DNA of 64,000 nt from Microbacterium memoriense. GTDB lineage: Bacteria; Actinomycetota; Actinomycetes; Actinomycetales; Microbacteriaceae. The first letter of the stretch is position 1. The number at the start of each line of letters is the position of its first letter. The notes beneath the pieces are model-generated. The model saw nothing but the letters and a program-made list of their open reading frames with translations. It ran no database searches and was not told the origin of the DNA. Below are positions 15,813 through 24,933 of this stretch, piece after piece. Location of the stretch: assembly GCF_025398275.1 (NCBI RefSeq), contig NZ_JAODOR010000014.1, positions 62,001 through 126,000 on the forward strand, written 5' to 3'. The translations under genes were made by a program, and so were the position numbers.

Positions 15813-16879
15813 CGGTTGCTCCCGAGGGCGGTGAGGGGGTCGGCGGAGGTCACGGAGCGGAGCGCGAATGCGGCTCCAGCGAGGCCGAGCGTGATCATGA
15901 TCGCGCCGGGCAGCAGTGTCGTGAGTGGGTTCAGGAGGAACGGCAGGGCGGTACCGGCGAGCGCGCCAAAGAGGGTGACCAGTCCCAACCCGATTCCTAT
16001 CCCCAGGAGCAAGACGATCAGCGCCTGACCCAGTGCGTCCCGGACCAGAGAGGACGTGCTTGCGCCGAGTGCTTTGAGCACTGCAATGTCGCCCTTGCGT
16101 TGCATGGTCCAGACGGTGAAGAACGCGCCGATGACCAGGCCAGAGATCCCGAACAGCATGGTGACCATCAGCAGAAGCGACCCGATCTCGGAGCGGAACG
16201 CGCTGAGCGCGGTCAACGACCCGACGACGGTGTGGGAGACGGTGGAGTTTGCGGTGTCTGTGGTCTCCCAGTCCGGCGACCCAGTGACAGCGAGGACCGT
16301 AGCGTAAGCGTCGGGGTTGCCGGTGGCTGCCGAGTAGGCCTGCCAGTCGGACCGGGTCATCTCCACCACGGGGGTGTGGCTGTACCAGGCATCACCAGCG
16401 ATCGTTTCGACCGTGTAGGTGGTCCCCGCGATCGTCACGTCATCGCCGGTGGCGATGACGAGGTCTTTGGCTGCGGGAGCGGACAGACTCACCCGGCCGT
16501 CCTTAGAGGGGGCGGTGGCGTTGAAACCGGGCTGCACTCCGAAGATGGCGATCGCGATGCGGGTGTCGCCGGCCTCTGCCCGGGTCTGACTGATCCCGAT
16601 GGGTTCTGCCGAGGTGACGCCAGCCGCGGTGTCCCAGGCAGTGGTCTGCTGTTCGCTGATGGTGGAGTCAGAGAAGCTTGGAGCCGCGCCGTCCGTGGTC
16701 GGAGCAGAGAATACGACCCGATCTGCCGGGATCGATAGGACGGCGGAGATGTTCTGGGTGGCGAGGCCGCCGGTGAGGCCGCTGAGGAAGCCGACGAGAA
16801 CGGTGATGAGGGCAACGACCGACCCGATCAAGACGAAACGGCCGCGGGCGAAGCGTAGGTCGCGGAGCGCGACGAACAT
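15809..16879 (-). CDS. FtsX/MacB-like ABC transporter permease
   Basis: The 356-residue permease has the MacB arrangement. One N-terminal helix (residues 15-38) is followed by an extracytoplasmic domain of about 200 residues rich in Thr/Ala. Three C-terminal helices begin near residue 240, with the FtsX-type IAVLKALGAST coupling motif between the first two. Such permeases work as dimers with two ATPase subunits to extrude peptides, antibiotics or lipoprotein substrates, or to sense peptides. The substrate is unknown. It is the first gene of the operon and is transcribed divergently from the histidine kinase. Confidence 0.9.
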   Translation of the reverse strand: MFVALRDLRFARGRFVLIGSVVALITVLVGFLSGLTGGLATQNISAVLSIPADRVVFSAPTTDGAAPSFSDSTISEQQTTAWDTAAGVTSAEPIGISQTRAEAGDTRIAIAIFGVQPGFNATAPSKDGRVSLSAPAAKDLVIATGDDVTIAGTTYTVETIAGDAWYSHTPVVEMTRSDWQAYSAATGNPDAYATVLAVTGSPDWETTDTANSTVSHTVVGSLTALSAFRSEIGSLLLMVTMLFGISGLVIGAFFTVWTMQRKGDIAVLKALGASTSSLVRDALGQALIVLLLGIGIGLGLVTLFGALAGTALPFLLNPLTTLLPGAIMITLGLAGAAFALRSVTSADPLTALGSNR

Positions 16880-16992
16880 GAGATTCCTTTCCGGTCACCC
16901 GACCTGGGGACACGTACCACTTTTCCTTTCTCGACGCGCCATCTCATCGGCCGTCAGCACGGGCTCTGCCGACTGAAAGGTGGTGGGGGAAG

Positions 16993-17035
16993 TCGTCCTT
17001 TCGGACGATGCCGCAGTCGTAGCGCTGCGTAAGAT
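16993..17035 (+). promoter_or_regulatory. Histidine kinase promoter with upstream inverted repeat
   Basis: A TAAGAT -10 box (17030-17035) stands seven bases before the kinase ATG, fitting a leaderless mRNA. Upstream is the inverted repeat TCGTCC-TTTC-GGACGA (16993-17008), roughly where a -35 region or activator site would sit. It lies between two divergent operons and is a natural candidate site for the partner response regulator. Confidence 0.45.
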
Positions 17036-17042
17036 TCGGTCC

Positions 17043-18230
17043 ATGCCCCACACCGCGCTCACCCCGGTATTCGTGGGTCTCCGCACCGGGCTGCATGTAC
17101 TTTTCGCTGCTCTCGCCGTTCTGGTCATCGTCCGCGCGGTGATCTCACCAACGGAGAGCAACGTCGCCGCGATCGTCCTCACGCTGGGGATGATCGTCAC
17201 CTACGGAATCGGGGCGGTGAAGACCAGGACCACACGTCAGCGTGGTCGCGTCCTACGCCTACTGTGGTTGGCGGCGCTCAGTCTGGAGTGGGTAGTCCTC
17301 CTCTGGCTGACACCCGAAGCTGCGTACCTCGTCTTCCCGTTGTTCTTCCTCTACCTCCATCTCCTCGGCCCGTGGTGGGGGGGTGCCGCGATCGTCGTCG
17401 CCACCGCGACTGCTATCTGTGCGCTTGGCATCCACAGCGGATGGAGTCTCGGCGGAGTCATCGGTCCACTAGTCGGCGCAGGAGTCGCCCTTCTCATCGG
17501 TCTTGGCTACCAAGCTCTGGCCCGCGAGGCGGAGCAACGCGAAACCCTTATGCGTGAACTTGTCGCCACCCGAGGCCAGCTCGCCGCAACCGAACATGAA
17601 TCGGGAGTTCTCGCCGAACGCGCGCGGCTAGCCCGCGAAATCCACGACACCGTCGCCCAAGGCCTCTCCAGTATCCAGATGCTCCTCTACGCCGCCGAGA
17701 AATCCGACCCTGAACGCCCTGGCGCCGAACACATCCGGCTTGCCCGAGACACGGCGGCCAGCAATCTTGCTGATGCACGCCGGTTCATCCGTGAACTCAC
17801 CCCACCCGACCTCGACGACCGCGGCCTCGGCCGAGCGCTGCGGAGGCTCGCCGAATCGCAATGGGCTGCGCAAGGACTCCACGTCAACGTGCGTGTATCC
17901 GACACGATCGATCTACCGATGCACGTCCAGACGGCGCTGCTGAGAATCGCGCAGGGAGCCATCGCCAACGTCATCCAGCACGCAGACGCCACCACCGTGA
18001 CAATCACGCTCGACGCCGATCACGAACGGCTGCAATTCACCATCGCCGACGACGGCAAAGGCTTCGACCCCAACATGGCAGCCTTCGAACCGCGCGGTCG
18101 TTCAGATTCGTTCGGACTCCAGGCGACCCGCGAACGCGCAGAACAACTCGGTGGCAGCCTCACCCTCGACACGCACCCTGGCGAAGGAACGCAACTGACC
18201 ATCGAGCTCACCTTGGAGCAGACGACATGA
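17043..18230 (+). CDS. Two-component sensor histidine kinase, HisKA_3/NarX-DesK type
   Basis: The 395-residue membrane kinase has about five to six helices in residues 8-160 with almost no external loop, suggesting sensing within the membrane or through the ABC partner. A coiled linker, the phosphoacceptor motif ARLAREIHDTVAQGL (His about 201) and a HATPase domain with DDGKGFD and GLQATRERAEQLGG follow. The ATG at 17043 is preferred because of the -10 box just upstream. The stop overlaps the response regulator start (ATGA, 18227-18230). A role in controlling the divergent ABC exporter is inferred. Confidence 0.92.
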   Translation: MPHTALTPVFVGLRTGLHVLFAALAVLVIVRAVISPTESNVAAIVLTLGMIVTYGIGAVKTRTTRQRGRVLRLLWLAALSLEWVVLLWLTPEAAYLVFPLFFLYLHLLGPWWGGAAIVVATATAICALGIHSGWSLGGVIGPLVGAGVALLIGLGYQALAREAEQRETLMRELVATRGQLAATEHESGVLAERARLAREIHDTVAQGLSSIQMLLYAAEKSDPERPGAEHIRLARDTAASNLADARRFIRELTPPDLDDRGLGRALRRLAESQWAAQGLHVNVRVSDTIDLPMHVQTALLRIAQGAIANVIQHADATTVTITLDADHERLQFTIADDGKGFDPNMAAFEPRGRSDSFGLQATRERAEQLGGSLTLDTHPGEGTQLTIELTLEQTT

Positions 18231-18853
18231 TCCGGCTTCTCATCGCCGACGACCACCCCATCGTCCGCGCGGGGCTCGTGGCTCTCTTCGCCCTCGAGGA
18301 AGACATCGACGTCATCGCGGAAGCTGCCACACCCGACGCAGCCGTTTCCGCCGCAGAACACGGCAACCCCGACGTCGTACTGATGGATCTCCAGTTCGGC
18401 GCCCAAGCCGCAACAACCGGAGCCGACGCCACCCGACGTATCCGCGCCCTCGACGCGGCACCCTACGTCCTCATACTCACCAACTACGACTCCGACGCCG
18501 ACATTCTTGGAGCCGTGGAAGCCGGCGCCAGCGGCTACCTCCTCAAAGACGCCCCACCCCACGAGCTCGCAGCAGCCGTCCGCGCCGCCGCCGCAGGCGA
18601 AAGCGCACTCGCGCCCGTCATCGCCTCACGACTCTTGAACCGCATGCGGGCACCCCAAGCGAACCTCAGCAGTCGCGAGATGCAAGTGCTCAAGCTCGTC
18701 GAAGCCGGTCACTCGAACACCGACATCGCAACAGACCTCTTCGTCAGCGAGACCACCGTCAAATCCCACCTCGCCCACATCTTCACCAAGCTCGCCGTCA
18801 CCTCACGAACCGCAGCCGTATCCACAGCCAGACAACGCGGCATCCTGCGCTAA
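18227..18853 (+). CDS. NarL/LuxR-family response regulator
   Basis: The 208-residue product has a receiver domain with LLIADDHP at the start, phosphoacceptor Asp54 in VLMDLQF, and the Lys switch in GYLLKDAPP near residue 107. A LuxR-type HTH near residues 145-205 follows (LSSREMQVLKLVEAGHSN, VSETTVKSHLAHIFTKL). It is coupled to the kinase by a four-base overlap with GGAG upstream. Target sites are probably in the divergent intergenic region, where an inverted repeat precedes the kinase gene. Confidence 0.93.
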   Translation: MIRLLIADDHPIVRAGLVALFALEEDIDVIAEAATPDAAVSAAEHGNPDVVLMDLQFGAQAATTGADATRRIRALDAAPYVLILTNYDSDADILGAVEAGASGYLLKDAPPHELAAAVRAAAAGESALAPVIASRLLNRMRAPQANLSSREMQVLKLVEAGHSNTDIATDLFVSETTVKSHLAHIFTKLAVTSRTAAVSTARQRGILR

Positions 18854-19128
18854 GCCCGCGGCACGACGTCATCTCGCATGACGCGGAAGTCCGCAACGGA
18901 GCGACCAACGCGCATCCTCTTCACTCGAGCGGTGGTCAGATACCGCGACGAGGAGGAGTGCCCGTGCACCCCGCCGCGGTGAAGATGCCCGCAAAGGGGC
19001 TCATGTGCAACCCACGACAGGGCGGCTTAGCTGCTCCCCCTTCCGCACAGTCCCATAGCCGCATCAGACGCCCCTCCCCCGGGTAGGTGCACGGTTCCGC
19101 AGCTGACCACGTCATCCACCCGGGAGGC
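18854..19128. other. Non-coding interval between response regulator and right boundary repeat
   Basis: No gene is supported here. Several short open frames exist on both strands but lack start context and recognisable protein. A small inverted repeat CGTCAT-N5-ATGACG close after the response regulator stop could be a weak transcription end, but there is no T-run. The interval may hold residue of a lost gene. Nothing identifies it. Confidence 0.4.
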
Positions 19129-19196
19129 GAAATGTCCATATGGACACCGCGTGGACATTTCACCTGCCAAATCGACATCTCAAAAAAATCCCTACA
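19129..19196 (+). repeat. Right 68-bp boundary repeat (copy B), abutting the dnaB stop codon
   Basis: Partner of the repeat at 14423-14490 in the same orientation. It carries the perfect 14-bp palindrome TGTCCATATGGACA (19133-19146), then GTGGACAT and ATCGACAT half-sites, and ends in TCCCTACA one base before the dnaB stop triplet at 19198-19200. A shared ACTACC follows the repeat in both copies, and at copy B this contains the dnaB stop. The placement looks like insertion at the 3' end of a conserved gene. Confidence 0.65.
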
Positions 19197-19197
19197 A

Positions 19198-20574
19198 CTA
19201 CCCGAAGTCGCCCGGCGCCATGTCGGTGAAGCGCGAGAAGTGACCCTGGAAGGCGACCGTGATCGTGTCGGTCGGACCGTTACGGTGCTTCGCGATGATC
19301 AGATCGGCCTCGCCCGCGCGCGGGCTGTCCTTCTCGTAGGCCGCCTCGCGGTGCAGGAGCACCACCATGTCGGCGTCCTGCTCGATCGAGCCCGATTCAC
19401 GCAAGTCGGAGAGCGCCGGCTTCTTATCGGCACGCTGCTCGGCGCCACGGTTCAGCTGCGACAGCGCGATGACCGGCACCTGGAGCTCCTTCGCGAGCAG
19501 CTTCAGCGCACGCGAGAACTCCGACACCTCTTGCTGACGCGATTCGACGCGCTTGCCACTCGTCATGAGCTGCAGGTAGTCGATCACGACCATCTTGAGC
19601 CCTACGCGCTGCTTGAGTCGTCGGCACTTCGCACGGATCTCGACGAGCGTCATGTTGGGACTGTCGTCGATATACAGCGGCGCATCGTTGATGCGACCGC
19701 GCGTCGCGGCGATCGTCGTCCAGTCGCGCGAGTCGAGCGTGCCCTTGCGCATGCTCTGCAACGGGATTGCGCCTTCGGCGCTCATCAGACGCATGGCGAT
19801 CTCGCTCTTGCCCATTTCGAGCGAGAAGAAGATCGTCGGCATGTTGTGCTTGATCGCTGCTGAGCGCGCGAAGTCGAGTGCGAGCGTCGACTTACCCATC
19901 GCGGGTCGGGCAGCGATGATGATCATCTGCCCGGGGTGCATACCGTTCGTGAGCTGGTCGAGTCCGGCGAAGCCTGAGGGGATGCCGGTCATCTGACCGT
20001 CGCGCCCGCGCGCCGCCTCGATCTCTTCGACGGCAGCATCGACGGCGATCTGCAGCGGCACGTAGTCCTCGGCGCGCTCGGCACCGGTGACGGAGTAGAT
20101 CTCGGCCTGGGCATTGTTGACGAGGTCGAGCGCTTCGCCCTGCCCGTTGTAGCCCATCTGCACGATGCGCGTCCCGGCCTCGACGAGACGGCGCAGCAGA
20201 GCGCGCTCGTTGACGATGGAGGCGTAGTAGCCGGCATTGGCGGCGGTCGGCACGATCGAGGTGAGCGAGTGGAGGTAGTCCGCACCGCCCGCGCGCTGCA
20301 GGTCACCCGTCTTGATCAGCTCGTCAGTGACGGCGACGACGTCGGTGGGCTCACCGTGCGAATAGAGCGAGAGGACCGCTTCGAAGATCAGCTCGTGCTT
20401 CGGGACGTAGAAGTCCGTACCCCGCAGCGTCTCGATGACATCGGCGACGGCATCCTTCGACAGCAGCATGCCACCGAGCGCGCTCTGCTCGGCCAGCAGG
20501 TCGTGCGGCGGCATCCGCTCAGGACCGCGCCCCGATCCACCCAGGCGCTCTTCCGAAATGTCCGCGATCGACAT
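19198..20574 (-). CDS. dnaB: Replicative DNA helicase DnaB
   Basis: The 458-residue hexameric 5'-3' helicase of the replisome carries the N-terminal primase-interacting domain to about residue 120. The RecA-like domain follows, with Walker A AARPAMGKST at 221-230, Walker B VVIDYLQLM near 325, the arginine-containing KKPALSDLRESGSIEQDAD motif, and C-terminal AKHRNGPT. There is no intein. An in-frame ATG with GAGGGG upstream supports the start. Upstream DNA carries a cluster of DnaA boxes. The boundary repeat of the cassette ends one base beyond the stop. Confidence 0.97.
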   Translation of the reverse strand: MSIADISEERLGGSGRGPERMPPHDLLAEQSALGGMLLSKDAVADVIETLRGTDFYVPKHELIFEAVLSLYSHGEPTDVVAVTDELIKTGDLQRAGGADYLHSLTSIVPTAANAGYYASIVNERALLRRLVEAGTRIVQMGYNGQGEALDLVNNAQAEIYSVTGAERAEDYVPLQIAVDAAVEEIEAARGRDGQMTGIPSGFAGLDQLTNGMHPGQMIIIAARPAMGKSTLALDFARSAAIKHNMPTIFFSLEMGKSEIAMRLMSAEGAIPLQSMRKGTLDSRDWTTIAATRGRINDAPLYIDDSPNMTLVEIRAKCRRLKQRVGLKMVVIDYLQLMTSGKRVESRQQEVSEFSRALKLLAKELQVPVIALSQLNRGAEQRADKKPALSDLRESGSIEQDADMVVLLHREAAYEKDSPRAGEADLIIAKHRNGPTDTITVAFQGHFSRFTDMAPGDFG

Positions 20575-20652
20575 GCCGCGCCCCTCTTCCCCGACTCGAT
20601 CCCCGAGCCACAGGCCACGCTAGGCACGGGTACCGACACCCGCAAACCCGGC

Positions 20653-20794
20653 TGTGGATAACTCTGTGGAGGAATCCCGCGAAACGCCGCCACGCCTGTG
20701 CACAACACCTGTGGAAAACGCCCGGGAACACCATCCATCTCGACATTTTCTTGCCGTTTGATCAGGAGTTTATTCACCAACACCCTGTGGAAAG
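20653..20794. promoter_or_regulatory. DnaA-box cluster upstream of dnaB
   Basis: The 400-base gap between dnaB and rplI holds one perfect DnaA box (TGTGGATAA, 20653-20661). Near matches are TGTGCACAA (20697-20705), TGTGGAAAA (20710-20718), TTATTCACC (20770-20778) and TGTGGAAAG (20786-20794). They lie 79-220 bases upstream of the dnaB start. This could let DnaA regulate dnaB transcription or act as a DnaA-titrating site about 34 kb from the origin. The rest of the gap, to 20922, shows no gene. Confidence 0.6.
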
Positions 20795-20922
20795 CGAATG
20801 TGGTTGAAGTCAGCCTTGAAGGTTGCGTTCGCACATCAGGGTTGGGGACAAATCCGAAACCTGGACGGAAGCTATGAGCCATTTGTCAAGTCCTCCGCCA
20901 AGAGAATTCAGACAAAGACGAA

Positions 20923-20964
20923 ACGACGGATGCCGCGAACCCGAAGGTCCGCGGCATCCGTCGT
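20923..20964 (-). terminator. Rho-independent terminator of the rpsF-ssb-rpsR-rplI operon
   Basis: A perfect 15-bp stem (ACGACGGATGCCGCG at 20923-20937 pairing with 20950-20964) closes a 12-base loop 15 bases beyond the rplI stop. On the minus strand the stem is followed by a T-rich run (TTTCGTCTTTGTC). It ends the ribosomal protein operon and separates it from the dnaB upstream region. Confidence 0.85.
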
Positions 20965-20978
20965 CGTGACGCGAGAAG

Positions 20979-21431
20979 TTACTTCGCGGCGACCACGTTC
21001 AACGTGATCACGGCGGTCAGGTCGTCGCGCAGACGAACCGTCGCCTCGTGCTCACCGGTCGCCTTGATGGGCGAGGTGATGTGGATCTTGCGCTTGTCGA
21101 GATCACCGAGACCGGCAGCCTTGACGGCGTCCGCGACATCGGCGGTCTGGACCGAACCGAAGAGGCGGCCTTCCTTGCCGGCTTTGACGGCCAGACGGAC
21201 CTTGGCGCCCTCGAGCGTGTCCTTGAGTGCCACGGCCTCTTCGTGGTCGTGGATCGCGCGCGACTCGCGAGCGGCGCGAATGGACGCCACCTGCTTTTCG
21301 CCACCGCGGCTCCAGACCACTGCGAAGCCCTGGGGGACGAGGTAGTTGCGGGCGTACCCGTTCTTGACCTCGATGACGTCACCGGCGCTTCCGAGCCCGG
21401 CAACCTCGTTCGTGAGAATCAGCTTTGCCAT
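20979..21431 (-). CDS. rplI: 50S ribosomal protein L9
   Basis: The 150-residue protein has the L9 N-terminal RNA-binding domain ([35 protein letters not shown]), the long connecting helix and the C-terminal domain with a [16 protein letters not shown] segment. It binds 23S rRNA at the base of the L1 stalk. It is the last gene of the conserved rpsF-ssb-rpsR-rplI operon and sits directly before a strong terminator. Length is normal. Confidence 0.98.
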   Translation of the reverse strand: MAKLILTNEVAGLGSAGDVIEVKNGYARNYLVPQGFAVVWSRGGEKQVASIRAARESRAIHDHEEAVALKDTLEGAKVRLAVKAGKEGRLFGSVQTADVADAVKAAGLGDLDKRKIHITSPIKATGEHEATVRLRDDLTAVITLNVVAAK

Positions 21432-21442
21432 GATCGTGCCCC

Positions 21443-21697
21443 TTAGCGGCCAGCGCCGGCGTAAGGCAGGAGTGCCATTTCGCGCGCGTTCTTGATCGCC
21501 GTGGCGATCAGACGCTGCTCCTGCACCGAGACACCGGTGATACGACGGGCGCGGATCTTCCCGCGCTCCGAGATGAACTTGCGAAGAGTCGGGACATCTT
21601 TGTAATCGATGACGCCGACGCGGATCGCCTTCGCGGGAGCGGCGTTCTTCGCGCCCTTCCGCGGCTTACGGCGATCGCCGGTAGCCTTTCCAGCCAT
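21443..21697 (-). CDS. rpsR: 30S ribosomal protein S18
   Basis: The 84-residue S18 has the conserved core [19 protein letters not shown] and [20 protein letters not shown], with a basic Lys/Arg/Ala-rich N-terminal extension of about 25 residues. No zinc-ligand Cys are present, so this is the Cys-free form. It pairs with S6 on the 30S platform, and its rpsF partner lies two genes upstream. Confidence 0.97.
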   Translation of the reverse strand: MAGKATGDRRKPRKGAKNAAPAKAIRVGVIDYKDVPTLRKFISERGKIRARRITGVSVQEQRLIATAIKNAREMALLPYAGAGR

Positions 21698-21723
21698 TGT
21701 TTTTCCTTAAGTGTGTGAGTTGA

Positions 21724-22242
21724 TCAGAACGGCGTGTCGTCGCCGTAGGACGTGCCCGGGGCGCTCCACGCGTCCGGAGCAGCAGAGCCGGGCGTGGACC
21801 ACGGCTCGTCCTGCTGCTGTGCAACCTGCGCGGGACGCGCCTGGCCACCGCCGCCGCCGCCGAAGTTTCCTCCGCCGGATGCCGCACGCGTGACCTGAGC
21901 CGTCGCATACCGCAGCGAAGGGCCGATCTCGTCGACCTCCAGCTCGATCGCGGTCCGCTGGTTGCCTTCACGGTCCTGGTAGGAACGCTGCTTCAGGCGA
22001 CCAGACGCAATGACCCGGGAACCCTTCGTCAGCGAACCGGCGACGTGCTCGGCGAACTCGCGCCACACGGACGCACGGAGGAACAGCGCTTCGCCGTCCT
22101 TCCACTCGTTCGCCTGACGGTCGAAGTTGCGCGGAGTCGACGCGATCGTGAAGTTCGCGACGGGCAGTCCGCCCTGCGTGTAGCGCAGTTCGGGGTCTGC
22201 CGTGAGGTTGCCCACGACGGTGATGATGGTCTCGCCGGCCAT
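21724..22242 (-). CDS. ssb: Single-stranded DNA-binding protein
   Basis: The 172-residue SSB has the OB-fold in residues 1-110 ([37 protein letters not shown]). A Gly/Gln/Pro-rich linker and the acidic protein-interaction tip DDTPF follow. It forms tetramers that coat single-stranded DNA and recruits repair and replication proteins through the tip. It lies between rpsF and rpsR as in most bacteria, close to dnaB. Confidence 0.97.
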   Translation of the reverse strand: MAGETIITVVGNLTADPELRYTQGGLPVANFTIASTPRNFDRQANEWKDGEALFLRASVWREFAEHVAGSLTKGSRVIASGRLKQRSYQDREGNQRTAIELEVDEIGPSLRYATAQVTRAASGGGNFGGGGGGQARPAQVAQQQDEPWSTPGSAAPDAWSAPGTSYGDDTPF

Positions 22243-22247
22243 CGTCC

Positions 22248-22613
22248 TTACGCCTTCGCTGCCTTGCGGGCGGCCTTGGCGTCGGCGCGCTCCTTCTCGG
22301 CGGCGACGAGGGCGATGCCCTCTTCGGCGCGCAGGACCTTGGTACGCATGATCTGCTCGTTCAGCTTCAGCTGACGGTCGAGCTCCTGCGTGGTCGCGCT
22401 CGTGGCGGTGAAGTTGACGACGGCGTAGATGCCCTCGTTCTTCTTCTGGATTTCGTACGCCAGGCGACGCTTGCCCCAGATGTCGACGTTCTCAATGGAA
22501 CCACCGTCTGCGGTGATCACCTTGAGGAACCCGTCGAGCTTGGGGGCGACCTGACGCTCGTCGATCTCGGGGTCGAGAATGACCATGAGCTCGTACTGGT
22601 GTGAGTGCGTCAC
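22248..22613 (-). CDS. rpsF: 30S ribosomal protein S6
   Basis: The 121-residue S6 contains [18 protein letters not shown] at the N-terminus and the [17 protein letters not shown] core, with an Ala/Lys-rich C-terminal helix. The GTG at 22613 is set by GGAGG eight bases upstream. A much longer frame continuing upstream across the intergenic region is spurious. It is the first gene of the ribosomal operon, with only five bases to ssb. Confidence 0.96.
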   Translation of the reverse strand: MTHSHQYELMVILDPEIDERQVAPKLDGFLKVITADGGSIENVDIWGKRRLAYEIQKKNEGIYAVVNFTATSATTQELDRQLKLNEQIMRTKVLRAEEGIALVAAEKERADAKAARKAAKA

Positions 22614-22726
22614 TAACCCACCTCCTTCGGACTTGAACGGATGCCGGGCATTTCCCGGCATCAGGAGGGTTGATGCACGTGTCGGGACTTCCTCGGACAC
22701 GGCCGATGCCAGACAACCTTCACAGT

Positions 22727-24031
22727 CTAGCGGACCTCCTCTGATCTGCGGAATCGCGGGGAGAGGGAGTGGAGCACACCGTCGAGACCGGCCAGCGCAT
22801 CGGTATGGGCGAAGCGCGCCGCCAACTCTTGAGCCCGAGCGCGAAAGGTCGGGTCGGCGAGCACCGAACGCACCGCAAGACGCACGGCCTCCGGCGTCGG
22901 ACGGTTCGTTTTGAGGTTGATCCCGGCCCCCGACCACCCGACGCGCGCACTGACTTCGACTTTGTCCTCGGTTTGCCCGGCGACGACCACGGGGATGCCG
23001 TGCCCCACAGCCTGTTGTACGCCGCCGTAGCCGCCGTTGGTGACGAGCACCGACGTCCGCGGGAGCAGCACGGCGTACGGCAGGTAGGCCGCGGCGCGGG
23101 CATTCGCGGGAAGCGGAGGCAATGCCGAGAGGGGACGCCCGCCGGTGCTCACCACCACGGTCACGTCTTCGCCCGCGAGCGCGGCGAGCGTCGGCGCGAC
23201 GAGCTGGGAGAAGTCGTCGGTGGCAATCGTGCCCTGTGTCACGTGCACGATGGGGCGCGTTTCGTCCAGGTCGTTCCACCACTCCGGAACGTCGACGTGG
23301 GGCACCGAGGGCGGGAGCGGGCCGACGAAGTGGACGGATGCCGGCAGATCTGAGCGGGGATACTCGAACTCCTGCGCGCTGAACTGGACGAGTGCATCCG
23401 CGCCGGCGGCCCAGTCCAAGAAGAAGCGCGACAACGGTAAGCCGATAGTGGCGCGGGCCACGGCATCCGCTTCCTTCACGACGGGTCTGAACACACCCTT
23501 CTCTGCGACGACCGTCAGGATGCTGTTTCGTGCGCGGCCGACGACACCGGGCAACGGAGGGATTCCGAGTCCGAACGGCGCTGTGTCGCGACTCTTCGTC
23601 CCGAGCGGGAAGATACCGAGTGCGACGATCGCGGGCCGCGCATCGCGGGGAAGTTCGTTGAGCAGGGCGGCCGCGACGAAAAGCGGCTCGGTGAGCACGA
23701 CGTCCGTCGGGACCTCGGCCAGGGCTGAGGTCAGCGCGGCGTACTGCTGCGCGGCGGGGCGCAGGAAGAGGTGGATCATGTCGAACCGGATGGCCGCGGG
23801 TCCGCGCAGTCCTCTCCGCTCGGGGAAGGCATCGTCGGGACGGTCGAGGTCGATGTCGGCGTCGGGAGGCAGCGGCAAGAATTCGACATCGGCCGCGCGG
23901 ACACGCTCCGCGTACCGCACGCTTGTGAGCATGCGCACGCGGTGACCCTGTGTACGCAGGTGTCGCGCGACAGTGAGAAGCGCCGAGAGGTGACCGTGCG
24001 CCGGCGTACATGTGAGGAGGTAAGTGGACAT
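22727..24031 (-). CDS. GT1-family glycosyltransferase (macrolide/UGT type)
   Basis: The 434-residue GT-B enzyme starts with the acceptor-domain strand [18 protein letters not shown] and carries the donor-binding region near residues 310-370 ([20 protein letters not shown], then [10 protein letters not shown]). The layout fits MGT/UGT enzymes that attach UDP- or dTDP-sugars to macrolides, flavonoids, sterols or carotenoids. His18 in AHGH is the likely catalytic base. The divergent TetR regulator 67 bases away suggests induction by a small molecule, possibly a toxic acceptor that the enzyme inactivates. That role is inferred. Confidence 0.9.
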   Translation of the reverse strand: MSTYLLTCTPAHGHLSALLTVARHLRTQGHRVRMLTSVRYAERVRAADVEFLPLPPDADIDLDRPDDAFPERRGLRGPAAIRFDMIHLFLRPAAQQYAALTSALAEVPTDVVLTEPLFVAAALLNELPRDARPAIVALGIFPLGTKSRDTAPFGLGIPPLPGVVGRARNSILTVVAEKGVFRPVVKEADAVARATIGLPLSRFFLDWAAGADALVQFSAQEFEYPRSDLPASVHFVGPLPPSVPHVDVPEWWNDLDETRPIVHVTQGTIATDDFSQLVAPTLAALAGEDVTVVVSTGGRPLSALPPLPANARAAAYLPYAVLLPRTSVLVTNGGYGGVQQAVGHGIPVVVAGQTEDKVEVSARVGWSGAGINLKTNRPTPEAVRLAVRSVLADPTFRARAQELAARFAHTDALAGLDGVLHSLSPRFRRSEEVR

Positions 24032-24098
24032 GCAGAGATCCTTCGTTAAGATTAGGTTGCCTGACAAAGTATTCACCACACCGAGAGGGTAGTCAATA

Positions 24099-24728
24099 GT
24101 GGATTCCGTGATTTCACCGCGTGCCTATCGGTCGACGCTGCGCACCCAGCAGGCGGCACAGACGCGCACACGGATTCTCGAGGCGGCGGCAGTCCTCTTC
24201 TCCGCCAATGGGTACCAAGCGACGACCCTCCCGGCCATCGCGCGCCAGGCATCCGTATCCGTCGAGACGGTGAAAGGAACAGCTGCGAAGGCGGAGCTGC
24301 TGATCGCAGCGTTCGAGGTCACGTTCTCCGGCACCGAAGCAGCCGCCTCGCTGACCGATACGACCGCGGGTCTGGGGTTGCTGAACCTTCCCGACGACGA
24401 CTTCGTCGACGGGGTCGTGGCGCGCATCAGCCAGGCCAACCTCGACTCATATGCGCTGTGGACGGTGCTGCTCGGCGCGTCGCTGTCCGATGACATCGTC
24501 AGGGACGCCCTCACCGGCATGCTCGCGCGGCGGGCCGCCGACTTCCGCGCGCTCGTCGACGAACTGACCCGGCGAGAGCTGATCGACCCCCCGGTCGACC
24601 GTCGCGCCGCCGCTGACGAACTGTCGTTCCTCATGTCACCGGAGAGCGCTCAGCAGCTGGTAGCGCAGTCGGGATGGAGCCCGGATCGCTATCGCGAGTG
24701 GTTGCGCGCCGCAGTCCTCGCTCTCTGA
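24099..24728 (+). CDS. TetR-family transcriptional regulator
   Basis: The 209-residue regulator has the TetR HTH in residues 20-65 (RTRILEAAAVLFSANGYQAT, then IARQASVSVETVKGTAAKAE) and a helical ligand-binding C-terminal domain. The start is uncertain. GTG 24099 has a distant GAGAGGG, and GTG 24108 is another option, with both before the HTH. It is transcribed divergently from the glycosyltransferase across a 67-base spacer and most likely represses it and itself. No clean palindrome could be assigned as its operator. Confidence 0.88.
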   Translation: MDSVISPRAYRSTLRTQQAAQTRTRILEAAAVLFSANGYQATTLPAIARQASVSVETVKGTAAKAELLIAAFEVTFSGTEAAASLTDTTAGLGLLNLPDDDFVDGVVARISQANLDSYALWTVLLGASLSDDIVRDALTGMLARRAADFRALVDELTRRELIDPPVDRRAAADELSFLMSPESAQQLVAQSGWSPDRYREWLRAAVLAL

Positions 24729-24762
24729 GGGCGACGCCTCGCACCCGAGGTAGCGTGGCCGC

Positions 24763-24933
24763 ATGGAATGGACTGCGGACATGTCGGCCGACGACTGGCT
24801 GCGGGAGCGCAGCGAAGCCGCGCTGGGCTCGACCATGCACGTCGGCACGATCGTCGGCGGCACGGCGCAACTGATCGCAGCTCTGGTCACCGACCTGCGC
24901 CTCGAGACGTTCGAGATCGAGGTGAACCGATGA
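24763..24933 (+). CDS. 56-residue protein, unknown
   Basis: A short frame begins MEWTADMSADDWLRERSEA and ends in LRLETFEIEVNR. It is soluble, acidic and has no recognisable domain. Three things support it. A TAGCGT -10 box lies exactly six bases before the ATG (24751-24756), fitting a leaderless mRNA. Its stop overlaps the ATG of the next gene (ATGA, 24930-24933). The third codon positions are G/C-rich as in neighbouring genes. It may simply couple translation of the downstream membrane gene. Confidence 0.6.
   Translation: MEWTADMSADDWLRERSEAALGSTMHVGTIVGGTAQLIAALVTDLRLETFEIEVNR

Noticed and set aside
18936..19178. An 80-codon frame on the minus strand across the right boundary repeat
   Set aside because: No ribosome site or -10 at leaderless spacing, Cys/Pro-rich random-looking product, and it runs through the repeat.
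24052..24073. A DtxR/IdeR-like iron box (TTAGGTTGCCTGA) in the glycosyltransferase-TetR spacer
   Set aside because: Only one half-site fits. The best 19-base alignment matches about 11 positions, too weak, and no iron gene adjoins.
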